64,000 bases of DNA from Pseudomonadota bacterium (GCA_018242005.1 JAFECU010000291.1:1-64000); one strand, 5' to 3'. Counted from the stretch's first letter, positions 52,626-62,100 are shown. Program-made: numbers and translations. Notes: generated from the letters alone by a model not told the origin.

Positions 52626-52682
52626 AAACTCTTGAAAAGATAGCTGCCTGTGCTTATTGCACAAGCGTTCTAGCCGCTTCTA
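52626..52682 (+). repeat. Dispersed palindromic repeat, copy F (nos operon end)
   Basis: Begins two bases after the stop of the second NosL-like gene: ACTCTTGAAAAGATAGCTGC, TGCTTATTGCACAAGCG, TTCTAGCCGCTTCTAT. It sits between this gene and the convergent helicase gene and could serve as the 3' end of both transcripts. Confidence 0.75.
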
Positions 52683-52719
52683 TCGTTGTCGAGGACCGCC
52701 CTGCCAGGCGTCCTGCCCC

Positions 52720-54156
52720 CTATTGCGGCTGTGGTTCGGCCGCGGCCTGCGGCGCCTTGAACAGCGCCGCCAGCTTGCGCTTGGGCTTGATGTTGGCGGA
52801 GATGCTGGCGCGCGCCACGGCCGCCTTGGGCGCCACCTCCCAGCTCGCCGTGCCGCTGCCGCTGCTGGGCTCGTAGGGCTTGTCGAAGAAGGCGTCGCGC
52901 GCCACGCCCGGCGCGTGGCGGTAGCCGCCGCGTTCGCGGTTGCTGCGCGGCGCGTCCTCGCCCTCCTCGCGCCAGGTGCGGCGGCCGTCGTTGAAGCGGC
53001 CGCGCGGGCGCTCGTCCTGCAGTTCCAGGGGTTCGAGCTCAATCTTCTTTTTGATCAGTTTCTCGATGTCGGCCACCAGGCGCGCATCGCCACTGCCGAC
53101 CAGCGTGACGGCCAGGCCCGAGGCGCCGGCGCGCCCCGTGCGGCCGATGCGGTGCACGTAGTCCTCGGCGTTGAAGGGCACATCGTGGTTGAACACGGCC
53201 GGAACGTCCTTGATGTCCAGTCCGCGCGCCGCCACGTCGGTGCACACCAGCAGGTCCACGTCGCCGCTCTTGAAGGCCTCCAGGGCCTTGAGGCGCTCGT
53301 CCTGGCTCTTGTCGCCATGCAGGGCCGCGGTCTTCAGGCCGTCGCGCTCCAGGCTGCGCGCCAGGCGTGCGCAGCCCAGCTTGCTGTTGACGAAGACAAA
53401 GGCCTGCTTGAGCCCGCGCTCGGCCAGCACCTTGCGGATGGCGCGGCGCTTGTCATCGTCCTGCACGCTGAAGAAACGCTGCTCGACGGTGGATGCGGTC
53501 TCGTTGGGGCGCGCCACTTCGATGGTGACGGGGTCCTGCAGATAGCTGCCGGCCAGGCGCTTGATCTCGGGCGAGAACGTGGCCGAGAACAGCAGCGTGG
53601 TGCGGCTCTTGGGCAGGTAGGAGAGGATGCGCTGCAGGTCGGGCAGGAAGCCGATGTCCAGCATGCGGTCGGCCTCGTCGAGCACCACGTACTCGACCTG
53701 GTTCAGCACCGCGTTCTTGGCCTCGATATGGTCGAGCAGGCGGCCGGGCGTGGCGACGAGCACCTCCACGCCTTTTTTCAGCTCCAGCGTCTGCGGCTTC
53801 ATGTCCATGCCGCCGAAGACCACGGTGCTGCGCAGCTTGGTGTACTTGGCGTACAGGGCGACCTGCTGCGCCACCTGGTCGGCGAGTTCGCGCGTGGGCA
53901 GCAGCACCAGGGCGCGCACGGGGTGGCGCGCGGGCGAGGCGGAGCTGTTCTCGTGCTTGAGCAGGCGCTGCAGGAGCGGCAGCGAGAACGCCGCCGTCTT
54001 GCCGGTGCCGGTCTGTGCCGCGCCCATCACGTCCTGGCCGGTCAGCACCACAGGGATCGCCTGGGCCTGGATCGGGGTCATGGTCTCGTAGCCCATTTCG
54101 GCTACGGCGCGCTTGAGCGGTTCGGCCAGCGCTAGGGTGGAGTAGGGTTGTGTCAT
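52720..54156 (-). CDS. rhlE: DEAD-box RNA helicase (RhlE-like)
   Basis: A 478-residue ATP-dependent RNA helicase. Q motif near the N-terminus (GYETMTPIQAQAIP), motif I AQTGTGKT (47-54), DEAD in VVLDEADRMLD, SAT in LLFSATF, and motif VI HRIGRTGRAG. A basic Arg/Gly-rich tail follows, as in RhlE proteins acting in ribosome assembly and RNA decay. The ATG at 54156 is preferred to the TTG one codon earlier. Assignment to RhlE versus other DEAD subfamilies rests on overall look. Confidence 0.92.
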   Translation of the reverse strand: MTQPYSTLALAEPLKRAVAEMGYETMTPIQAQAIPVVLTGQDVMGAAQTGTGKTAAFSLPLLQRLLKHENSSASPARHPVRALVLLPTRELADQVAQQVALYAKYTKLRSTVVFGGMDMKPQTLELKKGVEVLVATPGRLLDHIEAKNAVLNQVEYVVLDEADRMLDIGFLPDLQRILSYLPKSRTTLLFSATFSPEIKRLAGSYLQDPVTIEVARPNETASTVEQRFFSVQDDDKRRAIRKVLAERGLKQAFVFVNSKLGCARLARSLERDGLKTAALHGDKSQDERLKALEAFKSGDVDLLVCTDVAARGLDIKDVPAVFNHDVPFNAEDYVHRIGRTGRAGASGLAVTLVGSGDARLVADIEKLIKKKIELEPLELQDERPRGRFNDGRRTWREEGEDAPRSNRERGGYRHAPGVARDAFFDKPYEPSSGSGTASWEVAPKAAVARASISANIKPKRKLAALFKAPQAAAEPQPQ

Positions 54157-54258
54157 CAAGCCGCTATTGTCGCATTGCAGCGCAACATGGGCTATGCCAG
54201 CCCTGTTACAGAGCAGTTGCCATCAGCCCGCAGCACCTGTGCCGGGTATTGCGGGCGC

Positions 54259-55137
54259 CTATAGGGTCTGCGCCTTGAACGTGTCGCAGGCCTGCACATT
54301 GCCGGTCTTCATGCCCTGGGTGAACCAGCGCACGCGCTGCGCGCTGGAGCCATGGGTGAAGGCGTCGGGACGCACGGTGCCGGTTTGGCGGCGCTGCAGC
54401 GTGTCGTCGCCGATCTGCTCGGCGGCTTTGACGGCCGACTCGATGTCGCCCTGGTCGAGCCAATGCTTGGCCTGCTGCGAGTAGTGGGTCCAGATGCCCG
54501 CATAGCAGTCGGCCTGCAGCTCCAGCCTCACCGATAGCGCGTTCTGGTCGCGCTGGCTGACGCGCCCGCGCATGCCGTCCACCTTGGCCGTCGTACCCAG
54601 CAGGGTCTGCACATGGTGCCCGACCTCATGGGCGATGACATAGGCGCGCGCGAATTCACCGGGTGCGCCGAGCTGGCGGCTCATGGTGTCGAAGAAATCC
54701 ATGTCCAGATAGACCTTGTGGTCGCCCGGGCAGTAGAACGGCCCCATGGCGCTCTGCCCCGTTCCACAGGCCGTGGGCGTGGTGCCGCGGTAGAGCACCA
54801 GCTTGGGGTCCTGGTAGCGCGCCCCGCCCTGCTGGAAGATCTGTGCCCAGACATCCTCGGTCGAGGCCAGCACGGTGGACACAAAGGCCGCCTGACGGTC
54901 ATTGCCCGGCGGCCGGTGCGCCGGCGCCTGTTGCTGCTGCACCTGGGGCGCGCCGCCACCCGACAGCAGGCCTATCGTGGTGAGCGGGTTGATGCCGAAC
55001 ACGCCCCAGCCGATCAGCGCCACGACCACGGTGCCTATGCCGATGGTGCGGCCGCCGACAAAGCCACCGCCACCACCACCACCGTCGTCGCGGCGGTCCT
55101 CGACGTTGTCCGATTCGCGATTACCTTCCCACTTCAT
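54259..55137 (-). CDS. ypfJ: Neutral zinc metallopeptidase (YpfJ family)
   Basis: A 292-residue membrane-anchored protein: acidic and Gly-rich N-terminus (to 28), one membrane segment (about 31-50), and a periplasmic zincin domain with HEVGHH (170-175) and ELQADCYAG supplying the third ligand. C124 and C136 (TACGTGQSAMGPFYC) may form a disulfide. The family (zinc_peptidase, PF04228) has no well-defined substrate. It follows dcd on the same strand after 55 bases. Confidence 0.93.
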   Translation of the reverse strand: MKWEGNRESDNVEDRRDDGGGGGGGFVGGRTIGIGTVVVALIGWGVFGINPLTTIGLLSGGGAPQVQQQQAPAHRPPGNDRQAAFVSTVLASTEDVWAQIFQQGGARYQDPKLVLYRGTTPTACGTGQSAMGPFYCPGDHKVYLDMDFFDTMSRQLGAPGEFARAYVIAHEVGHHVQTLLGTTAKVDGMRGRVSQRDQNALSVRLELQADCYAGIWTHYSQQAKHWLDQGDIESAVKAAEQIGDDTLQRRQTGTVRPDAFTHGSSAQRVRWFTQGMKTGNVQACDTFKAQTL

Positions 55138-55192
55138 GGGGTATCTCCAATGCGCATTGGGCGCCAGCGTTAGATGGTACGCCGGCCGGCGG

Positions 55193-55759
<567 letters not shown>

Positions 55760-55801
55760 GGGTAAAGACTCCTGACGCGCATTCTAGCCGCCCCGAACGC
55801 T

Positions 55802-55862
55802 CCTTAAACCATAGCTACCAGCGCTTTATGGATAAGTGCAAAAGGCTAATTCTTCATGAAAA
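55802..55862 (+). repeat. Dispersed palindromic repeat, copy G (puuD 3' side)
   Basis: Reads CCATAGCTACCAG, CGCTTTATGGATAAGTGC, AAAAGGCTAATTCTTCATG and ends six bases from the puuD stop codon, between dcd and puuD. Confidence 0.7.
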
Positions 55863-55867
55863 ATGAT

Positions 55868-57079
55868 TCAGGGCGTAACCGACGCGCCGCCTTCATACCA
55901 GCGCTTGAAGGTATCGACCTCCTCGCTTGACAGGGCGCCAGGGTTGCCAAAGGGCATCTTGCGCAGCTGCACCACCTGCTGGTAGATCTGCTGGGCGTGG
56001 CTCTTGACCTCCTCAGGGGTGTCGAACTTCACGTTCTTCTGCGCGACGGTGTTCGCGCTGTGGCAGACCATGCAATGCTTTTGCATGATGGCATGCACCT
56101 GCGCAAAGCCCACGGCAGCCGGCGCGGCGCCCACCAGCGCCTCAGCCTGCGGCGCGGGCTTGAGCCAGCCCAGCACACCGAGCAGCGCCACCACGCCCAC
56201 GGCCGCATACGGCCAGGGATGGGCATTGCGGCCGAGCTTGAAGCCGTGGCGCATGACGAAGAACTGGCGGATGGCAGCACCGGCGAACATCATGAGGATC
56301 AGCACCAGCCAGTTCTGCGTGTGGCTGTAGAGCCAGCCATAGTGGTTGGACAGCATGGCAAACAGCACGGGCAGCGTGAAATAGGTGTTGTGCACGCTGC
56401 GCTGCTTGGCACGCTTGCCATGCAGGGGGTCTACTGGCTGTCCGGCCTTGAGGGCCGCCACCACCTTGCGCTGGCCGGGAATGATCCAGAAGAACACATT
56501 GGCGCTCATCGACGTGGCCAGCATGGCGCCCATGAGCAGAAAGGCCGCCTGGCCGGGAAAGATATGGCAGGCCAGGAAGGCCGCAATGCACACGAGCACC
56601 AGCACGAAGCCACCCACGATGGCATCGCCGTTCTGATTTTGTCCAAAGACGCGGCAGATGCCGTCGTAGAGCAGCCAGAACACCACCAGGAAGGCCAGGG
56701 CCGCCACGATGGCCATGGAGGATGACATCAGCGGGTTGGAGGGACTCACCAGATAGATGCCCGCGTTCCACAGATAGGACACCGTGAGCAGCGCAAAGCC
56801 GCTGAGCCAGGTGGTATAGCTCTCCCAATAGAACCAGTGCAGATGATCGGGCAGCTTCGGCGGCGACACGTTGTACTTGACCGGGTGGTAGAACCCGCCG
56901 CCGTGCACGGCCCAGAGCTCACCGCTGACGCCGTCGCGCTTGAGGTTTTCATCTACCGGCGGCGTGAGGCTGCTATCGAGGAACACGAAGTAGAACGACG
57001 AGCCTATCCAGGCGATGGCGGTGATGACATGCAGCCAGCGCAGCAGCAGATTGGACCAGTCCAGAAGGTAGCTTTCCAT
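55868..57079 (-). CDS. puuD: Urate hydroxylase PuuD (membrane urate oxidase with cytochrome c domain)
   Basis: PuuD oxidises urate to 5-hydroxyisourate and passes electrons to a C-terminal cytochrome c rather than making peroxide. The 403-residue product has eight membrane helices (starting LLLRWLHVITAIAWIGSSFYFVF) and the haem motif CMVCH at 336-340, with a distal Met in KMPFGNP. Product removal is provided by UraH encoded 1.7 kb away. The region just upstream contains a TGTATGCA site. Confidence 0.93.
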   Translation of the reverse strand: MESYLLDWSNLLLRWLHVITAIAWIGSSFYFVFLDSSLTPPVDENLKRDGVSGELWAVHGGGFYHPVKYNVSPPKLPDHLHWFYWESYTTWLSGFALLTVSYLWNAGIYLVSPSNPLMSSSMAIVAALAFLVVFWLLYDGICRVFGQNQNGDAIVGGFVLVLVCIAAFLACHIFPGQAAFLLMGAMLATSMSANVFFWIIPGQRKVVAALKAGQPVDPLHGKRAKQRSVHNTYFTLPVLFAMLSNHYGWLYSHTQNWLVLILMMFAGAAIRQFFVMRHGFKLGRNAHPWPYAAVGVVALLGVLGWLKPAPQAEALVGAAPAAVGFAQVHAIMQKHCMVCHSANTVAQKNVKFDTPEEVKSHAQQIYQQVVQLRKMPFGNPGALSSEEVDTFKRWYEGGASVTP

Positions 57080-57218
57080 GGGGCATCAACCTCGGTGGCC
57101 GGCAGGGCCACAGACAAGCTGCTCACCACTGCGGGTGCTCTGAGCAGGAAACAATGGGCCGCGCACCTTGGCATGAAGCTACCGGGACACCGCTGCGACC
57201 AACTTTGTGGACACATAG

Positions 57219-57226
57219 TGTATGCA
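57219..57226. promoter_or_regulatory. TGTATRCA motif upstream of puuD
   Basis: TGTATGCA lies 140 bases upstream of the puuD start and differs in one base from TGTATACA between uraH and ggt. Such palindromes are typical of GntR-type operators; the regulator is not in the window. Confidence 0.4.
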
Positions 57227-57290
57227 GTTTCGGCGGCCTGCTGCAGTTGCCCACGCAGGGGATTTCCCGGGGGCACTGCGCCAAATTACT

Positions 57291-58118
57291 TCAAATTGCT
57301 TCCACCCGTTGCAGTAACTGCGCCGCCACCGCGACGGCGATCACCTCGGGTTCCTTGCCCGTGATGCCCGGCACCCCGATCGGACAAGTCACCTGCGCGA
57401 GCTCCAGCTCGGAAAACCCGCGCGCCTGCAGACGGTGCGAGAAGGTGGCCCACTTGGTGCGGCTGCCTATCAGGCCAATGAAGGGCAGGTCCCGCCTCTC
57501 ACGCTGGCGCAGCAGGCAGGCAGCGACGATGTCCAGGTCCTCGGCATGGCTGAAGCTCATGATGAGCACGCAGGACTGCGGCGCAAGCGTGGGCACGGCG
57601 GCCTGCACGGGGTCGGAGTGCTCGCACAAGGTGTCGGCATCGACCCGGGACGGGAACACGCCCTCGCGGCTGTCTATCCAATGCAGCGCAAAGGGCAGAG
57701 GCGCCAACACCCGCGCGAGCGCATGGCCCACATGACCGCCGCCAAACAGCGCCACGGGGTGCATCCGAGGCGCCAGGCGCTTGCGCAGCGCAGGCGCGTC
57801 GGCGGCCGTCACACACTCGAAGCGCAGGTGCACCACGCCGCCGCAGCACTGGCCCAGGCTGGGGCCAAGCGCCCGACGCACCACGGCCGGTCGCTCCGGC
57901 CGACCAGCCAGGTGATCGGCCAGGCGCTCCTGCGCCTCCTGCATGGCCTGGAGTTCCAGATGACCGCCGCCTATGGTGCCCAGAGGCTCCTGCTCTGCCG
58001 CGAACAGCGCCATCCAGGCGCCGGATTCGCGCGGCACCGAGCCTTGGGTAGACTCCACCGTCACCAGGCACGCGGGTGCGGCCTCGATGCGCTGCAACAA
58101 ACAATCCAATACCGCCAC
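57291..58118 (-). CDS. xdhC: Xanthine dehydrogenase accessory protein XdhC
   Basis: XdhC binds and sulfurates the molybdenum cofactor for xanthine dehydrogenase. The 275-residue product has the N-terminal VESTQGSVPRESGAWM and GTIGGGHLE segments, the C-Q-C-C-G-G cluster (GQCCGGVVHL) and a Rossmann domain (LFGGGHVGHALARVL). The start is GTG. xdhA and xdhB are not in the window; the next gene downstream is puuD, 211 bases away. Confidence 0.94.
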   Translation of the reverse strand: MAVLDCLLQRIEAAPACLVTVESTQGSVPRESGAWMALFAAEQEPLGTIGGGHLELQAMQEAQERLADHLAGRPERPAVVRRALGPSLGQCCGGVVHLRFECVTAADAPALRKRLAPRMHPVALFGGGHVGHALARVLAPLPFALHWIDSREGVFPSRVDADTLCEHSDPVQAAVPTLAPQSCVLIMSFSHAEDLDIVAACLLRQRERRDLPFIGLIGSRTKWATFSHRLQARGFSELELAQVTCPIGVPGITGKEPEVIAVAVAAQLLQRVEAI

Positions 58119-58183
58119 TCGTCTTCACTCCCAGCCGCGGTGCGTGCACGCGGCGCAATCGGCACAGCATAGCGACACCCCTC

Positions 58184-58687
58184 ATGGCACAACAATCCTC
58201 CGACGCCCCCGAACCCAAGGCAGCGGCCAGGCGCCCCTTCTGGCTGCCCGCCAGCCTGATGGCCCTGGTGGCCGCCATCGTCGCCGCCTGCAAGTCGGGC
58301 CCGCAGGCGCCGACGCCGCAGGACGCAGCCGGCGCCGCGCCGAGCAGCTCGGCAGCCGCCACGCCGCGCGACTACCGCCAGGACGCGGCACGCCATCTCT
58401 ACGGCCTGAACGCGCCGCGCATCTACCAAGGCAAGCTGCCGCCACTGCTATACGCCATCGGCGTGCTGCAGGTCGATATTGACCGCAACGGCCGCGTGAC
58501 TTCGCTGCGCTGGATGCGCGCGCCACGCCATGCGCCCGAGGTCGTGGCCGAGATCGAGCGCACGGTGCGCGCCGCGGCACCCTTTCCCGTTCCCGCACGC
58601 ATGCAGCGCGTGACCTACACGGACACCTGGCTGTGGGATCAATCGGGGCACTTCCAGCTCGATACGCTGACCGAGGGGCAACTCTGA
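58184..58687 (+). CDS. TonB C-terminal-like lipoprotein or anchored protein
   Basis: A 167-residue protein with a basic cytosolic start, one hydrophobic segment (about 19-35) ending LVAAIVAAC (possible lipobox), an Ala/Ser linker and a domain resembling TonB C-termini (PPLLYAIGVLQVDIDRNGRVTSLRWMRAPRHAPEVVAEIERTV region). No TonB box partner or ExbBD nearby. It lies between xdhC and uraH, converging with uraH. Function unknown; energy transduction is one possibility but the anchor is unlike standard TonB. Confidence 0.7.
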   Translation: MAQQSSDAPEPKAAARRPFWLPASLMALVAAIVAACKSGPQAPTPQDAAGAAPSSSAAATPRDYRQDAARHLYGLNAPRIYQGKLPPLLYAIGVLQVDIDRNGRVTSLRWMRAPRHAPEVVAEIERTVRAAAPFPVPARMQRVTYTDTWLWDQSGHFQLDTLTEGQL

Positions 58688-58760
58688 GCCCCCTGAGGCG
58701 CTTCGCGCCCGGCCTGGGCCGTGCCGGTTGTCATCCTCAATGGCACAGCAATGGGCGCAT

Positions 58761-59111
58761 TCACGATCCTCGGTACGTCGAATAGCTCCACGGGCTGACC
58801 AGCAGCGGCACGTGGTAGTGCTCGTCGGCATGGGCGATACCGAAATCCAGGCTCACGCAGCCCAGGAAATTGGGCTCGGGCAGCACCACACCCTTGGCCT
58901 TGAAGTACGCAGCCACGTCGAAGCTCAGCCGGTAGGTGCCCGGGCGCAGGCTGGCGTTGTCGAACAAAGGCGCGTCGGTGCGCCCGTCGTGGTTGAGCAC
59001 CAGGCGCTTGATCAGCGTGGCCTGATCGCCCGCGGTCGCATACAGCGCAATCGCCATGCCTGCCGCGGGGCAGCCATGCATGGTGTCTAGAACGTGGGTG
59101 CTGAGGCCCAT
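58761..59111 (-). CDS. uraH: 5-hydroxyisourate hydrolase (transthyretin-like)
   Basis: UraH hydrolyses 5-hydroxyisourate made by PuuD. The 116-residue product starts at 59111 with AGGAG before it: MGLSTHVLDTMHGCPA carries the first active-site His (H6), RTD (43-45) the central motif, and the C-terminal YRGS the family signature. The longer open frame upstream is not real. No signal peptide is present, so it is cytoplasmic. Confidence 0.96.
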   Translation of the reverse strand: MGLSTHVLDTMHGCPAAGMAIALYATAGDQATLIKRLVLNHDGRTDAPLFDNASLRPGTYRLSFDVAAYFKAKGVVLPEPNFLGCVSLDFGIAHADEHYHVPLLVSPWSYSTYRGS

Positions 59112-59170
59112 GGGTATCTCCTGAATCGTTGGCGGCGCCCGTCTGGGTGGAAAAATGGCCCGCAATAAAG

Positions 59171-59178
59171 TGTATACA
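59171..59178. promoter_or_regulatory. TGTATACA motif between uraH and ggt
   Basis: A perfect palindrome TGTATACA, extended as GTGTATACAAC, lies 60 bases upstream of uraH and 76 bases upstream of ggt. It resembles the site upstream of puuD and could be a shared operator. Confidence 0.45.
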
Positions 59179-59253
59179 ACTTTTGTACGCGCTTGCCAGC
59201 ATTCAAGCGGGCGTTTACCCTGCGGCCCACCTCTCAACCATCAGGAGAAACCG

Positions 59254-61035
59254 ATGCAATTTCGTTCGACCTTGCTCGCCGGCAGCCTTGCCCTCGCCCT
59301 GGCCAGCCTGGTGGCATGCAGCAGCACGCAGCCACCGACTGCCGCCACGGCGCAGCCCGCACAGACAGGCGCGGCACAGGCCGCCGCCGCGGCCTACGAC
59401 TTCGACATGGACATCTTCCATCCCGTGGCGGCCAAGCACGGCATGGTGGCGAGCGAGCAGGAACTGGCCTCGCAGATCGGCCTGAACATCCTCAAGGCCG
59501 GCGGCAACGCCGTGGATGCGGCCGTGGCCATGGGCTTCGCGCTGGCCGTGGCCCTGCCCAACGCGGGCAACATCGGCGGCGGCGGCTTCATGATGGTGCA
59601 CGATGCCAGGACGGGCAAAAGTGTGGCACTGGACTTCCGCGAGGTCGCGCCCTCCAGGGCCACGCGTGACATGTACCTGGATGCCCAGGGCAAGGTGATA
59701 GACGGCAAGTCGCTCTACACCCACTACGCCGTGGGCGTGCCGGGCACGGTGGCCGGCATGGAGCATGCCCTCAAGCGCTGGGGCACCATGCCGCTCGCCA
59801 AGGTGGTGGCGCCGGCCGCGGCGCTGGCCGACAAGGGCTTTCCGGTCAGCGAGACCCTGGCCAAGATCCTGCAGCAGGAACAGAAGAACATGGGCCGCTG
59901 GCCCGCCACCCAGGCCATCTTCTGGAAAGACGGCCAGCCCCTCAAGCAGGGCGACATGCTGGTGCAGAAGGACCTGGCGCAGTCGCTGCGCCTGATCGGC
60001 GAACAGGGCGCCAAGGCCTTCTACGATGGTGCGATCGCGCAGAAGATCGCCGCCGAGATGGCGCCGCACGCAAACGCCCTGTCGCTGCAGGACCTGAAGA
60101 ACTACAAGGTGGCCGAGCGCGAGCCGGTGCGCGGCAGCTACCGCGGCTACCAGATCGTGACCATGCCGCCGCCGTCCTCGGGTGGCGCGCACCTGATCCA
60201 GATTCTGAACATGATGGAGCGCTGGCCCATGAACCAGTGGGGCGCCAACAGCGCGAAAAGCGTGCACTACATGGCCGAGAGCATGAAGCTGGCCTACGCC
60301 GACCGCGCCGAATACCTGGGCGACCCGGACTTCGTCAAGGTGCCGCTCAAGGGCCTGACGAGCAAGCGCTACGCCGACGAGCTGGCCGCCACCATCGCCC
60401 CCACCCAGGCGCGCGCGGCCAAGGACATCAAGCCCGGCAAGCCCCAGCCCTACGAGAGCGACCAGACCACGCATTACTCGGTGGTGGACAAGGCGGGCAA
60501 CGCCGTGGCCGTGACCTATACGCTGAACACCAACTTCGGCAGCGGCATCGTCGCCAAGGGCACGGGCATCATGCTCAACAACGAGATGGACGACTTCTCG
60601 GCCAAGCCCGGCGTGGCCAACGCCTACGGCCTGGTGGGCGGCGACGCCAACGCCGTGGCCGCGGGCAAGCGCCCGCTGTCGTCCATGACGCCGACCATCG
60701 TGCTCAAGGACGGCAAGCCCTGGCTGGTGACCGGCAGCCCCGGCGGCGCGCGCATCATCACCACGGTGCTGCAGACGGTGGTCAACACCATCGACTTCGG
60801 CATGAACCCCGCCGAGGCCGCGGCCACGCCACGCTTTCACCACCAGTGGACGCCCGACGAGCTGCGCATAGAAAAGGGCTTCAGCGCCGACACGCTGGCG
60901 CTGCTCAAACAGTGGGGCCACAACGTGGCGCTCAAGCCCAGCATGGGCCGCACGCAGACCATTCAGATCAGGGACGGCATGCTCTACGGCGCCTCCGATC
61001 CGCGCAACCCGGATGGGCAGACGCTGGGCTATTGA
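59254..61035 (+). CDS. ggt: Gamma-glutamyltransferase
   Basis: GGT removes gamma-glutamyl groups from glutathione and related peptides. The 593-residue precursor starts at 59254 with AGGAGA upstream. The leader ends SLVAC (C23), a lipobox, so it may be a lipoprotein rather than soluble. Autocleavage should expose T405 in DQTTHYSVVD; GGDANAV and KRPLSSMTPTIV are further active-site motifs. It is divergent from uraH and ends in a strong terminator. Confidence 0.96.
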   Translation: MQFRSTLLAGSLALALASLVACSSTQPPTAATAQPAQTGAAQAAAAAYDFDMDIFHPVAAKHGMVASEQELASQIGLNILKAGGNAVDAAVAMGFALAVALPNAGNIGGGGFMMVHDARTGKSVALDFREVAPSRATRDMYLDAQGKVIDGKSLYTHYAVGVPGTVAGMEHALKRWGTMPLAKVVAPAAALADKGFPVSETLAKILQQEQKNMGRWPATQAIFWKDGQPLKQGDMLVQKDLAQSLRLIGEQGAKAFYDGAIAQKIAAEMAPHANALSLQDLKNYKVAEREPVRGSYRGYQIVTMPPPSSGGAHLIQILNMMERWPMNQWGANSAKSVHYMAESMKLAYADRAEYLGDPDFVKVPLKGLTSKRYADELAATIAPTQARAAKDIKPGKPQPYESDQTTHYSVVDKAGNAVAVTYTLNTNFGSGIVAKGTGIMLNNEMDDFSAKPGVANAYGLVGGDANAVAAGKRPLSSMTPTIVLKDGKPWLVTGSPGGARIITTVLQTVVNTIDFGMNPAEAAATPRFHHQWTPDELRIEKGFSADTLALLKQWGHNVALKPSMGRTQTIQIRDGMLYGASDPRNPDGQTLGY

Positions 61036-61053
61036 GCGCAGCCTCCCGAAAAC

Positions 61054-61084
61054 AAGGCCACGCCCCTCCGGGTGTGGCCTTTTT
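61054..61084 (+). terminator. Rho-independent terminator after ggt
   Basis: AAGGCCAC pairs with GTGGCCTT (inner CCC/GGG, loop CTCC) and is followed by TTTTT, 18 bases beyond the ggt stop. An A-run before the stem lets it also act, more weakly, for glxR from the other strand. Confidence 0.9.
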
Positions 61085-61098
61085 CCATGCCGAAAGCC

Positions 61099-62013
61099 TC
61101 AGGCCGGAGCCTTCTGGCCCAGCTCGAAGTTCGCCATTTTTTCGAGCGCGCGCACCATGCCCGAATGGTCCCAGGCCGCGCCGCCGTGGGCCACGCAGGT
61201 GCTGAACAGCTGCTGCGCCGTGGACGTGTTGGGCAGGGCCACACCCAGCTCCCTGGCCGCGGACAGGGCCAGGTTCAGATCCTTCTGGTGCAGCGCGATG
61301 CGAAAACCCGGCTCGAAGCTGCGGCGGATCATGCGCTCGGCATGCACCTCCAGGATCCTGGACGAGGCAAAGCCGCCCAGCAGCGCCTCGCGCACGCGGG
61401 CCGGGTCGGCCCCGGCGCGCGAGGCGAACAGCAGGGCCTCTGCCACGGCCTCGATGTTCAGCGCCACGATGATCTGGTTGGCCACCTTGGCGGTCTGGCC
61501 GTCGCCGTTGCCGCCCACCAGCGTGATGTTCTTGCCCATGGTTTCGAACAGCGGCCGCACGCGCGCGAACACCTCCTCGGGGCCGCCCACCATGATGGAC
61601 AGCGTGGCGTTCCTCGCGCCCACCTCGCCGCCCGAGACCGGCGCGTCGAGGTACCGCGCCCCCACGGCCTCGATGCGCCGCGCAAAGTCCTTGGTGGCCA
61701 CGGGCGAGATCGAGGACATGTCCACCACCACCTTGCCGCTCGCGCCCTTGAGGCCGGCGGCCACGCCGTCCTCGCCGAACAGCACCTTCTCCACGTCGGG
61801 CGTGTCGGGCAGCATCAGAAAGACGATGTCGGCGCGCTCGGCCACGCCACGCGCCGTGGTGCATTGGGTGGCGCTGCTCTCGGCGATCGCGCCCGGCACC
61901 TTGCCGCGCGTGTGCACGAAGAGCTGGTGGCCGGCCGCGATCAAATGGCCGCACATGGGCGCGCCCATGATGCCCAGGCCGATGAAGCCGAGCTTGAGGG
62001 GCGATGCATTCAT
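61099..62013 (-). CDS. glxR: 2-hydroxy-3-oxopropionate reductase (tartronate semialdehyde reductase)
   Basis: GlxR reduces tartronate semialdehyde to glycerate with NAD(P)H. The 304-residue beta-hydroxyacid dehydrogenase has the Rossmann start GFIGLGIMGAPMCGHL, the substrate motif DAPVSGGEVGA and the catalytic Lys in GQTAKVANQII. It follows hyi on the same strand, so product of Gcl is processed by the next genes. Confidence 0.95.
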   Translation of the reverse strand: MNASPLKLGFIGLGIMGAPMCGHLIAAGHQLFVHTRGKVPGAIAESSATQCTTARGVAERADIVFLMLPDTPDVEKVLFGEDGVAAGLKGASGKVVVDMSSISPVATKDFARRIEAVGARYLDAPVSGGEVGARNATLSIMVGGPEEVFARVRPLFETMGKNITLVGGNGDGQTAKVANQIIVALNIEAVAEALLFASRAGADPARVREALLGGFASSRILEVHAERMIRRSFEPGFRIALHQKDLNLALSAARELGVALPNTSTAQQLFSTCVAHGGAAWDHSGMVRALEKMANFELGQKAPA

Positions 62014-62037
62014 GGTCTTGTCTCCTTTGGATTTGTT

Positions 62038-62100
62038 ACTTCAAAATATGTAGCTATCAGCACTTGTCAGGCGGTCGCTGCAAGCCTTTTTTCTGCAAAC
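62038..62100 (+). repeat. Dispersed palindromic repeat, copy H (hyi 3' end)
   Basis: Reads CTTCAAAATATGTAGCTATC, AGCACTTGTCAGGCGGTCGC, TGCAAGCCTTTTTTCTGCAA. Its right half codes on the other strand for the last residues of Hyi (about FAEKRLAATA). Confidence 0.65.
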
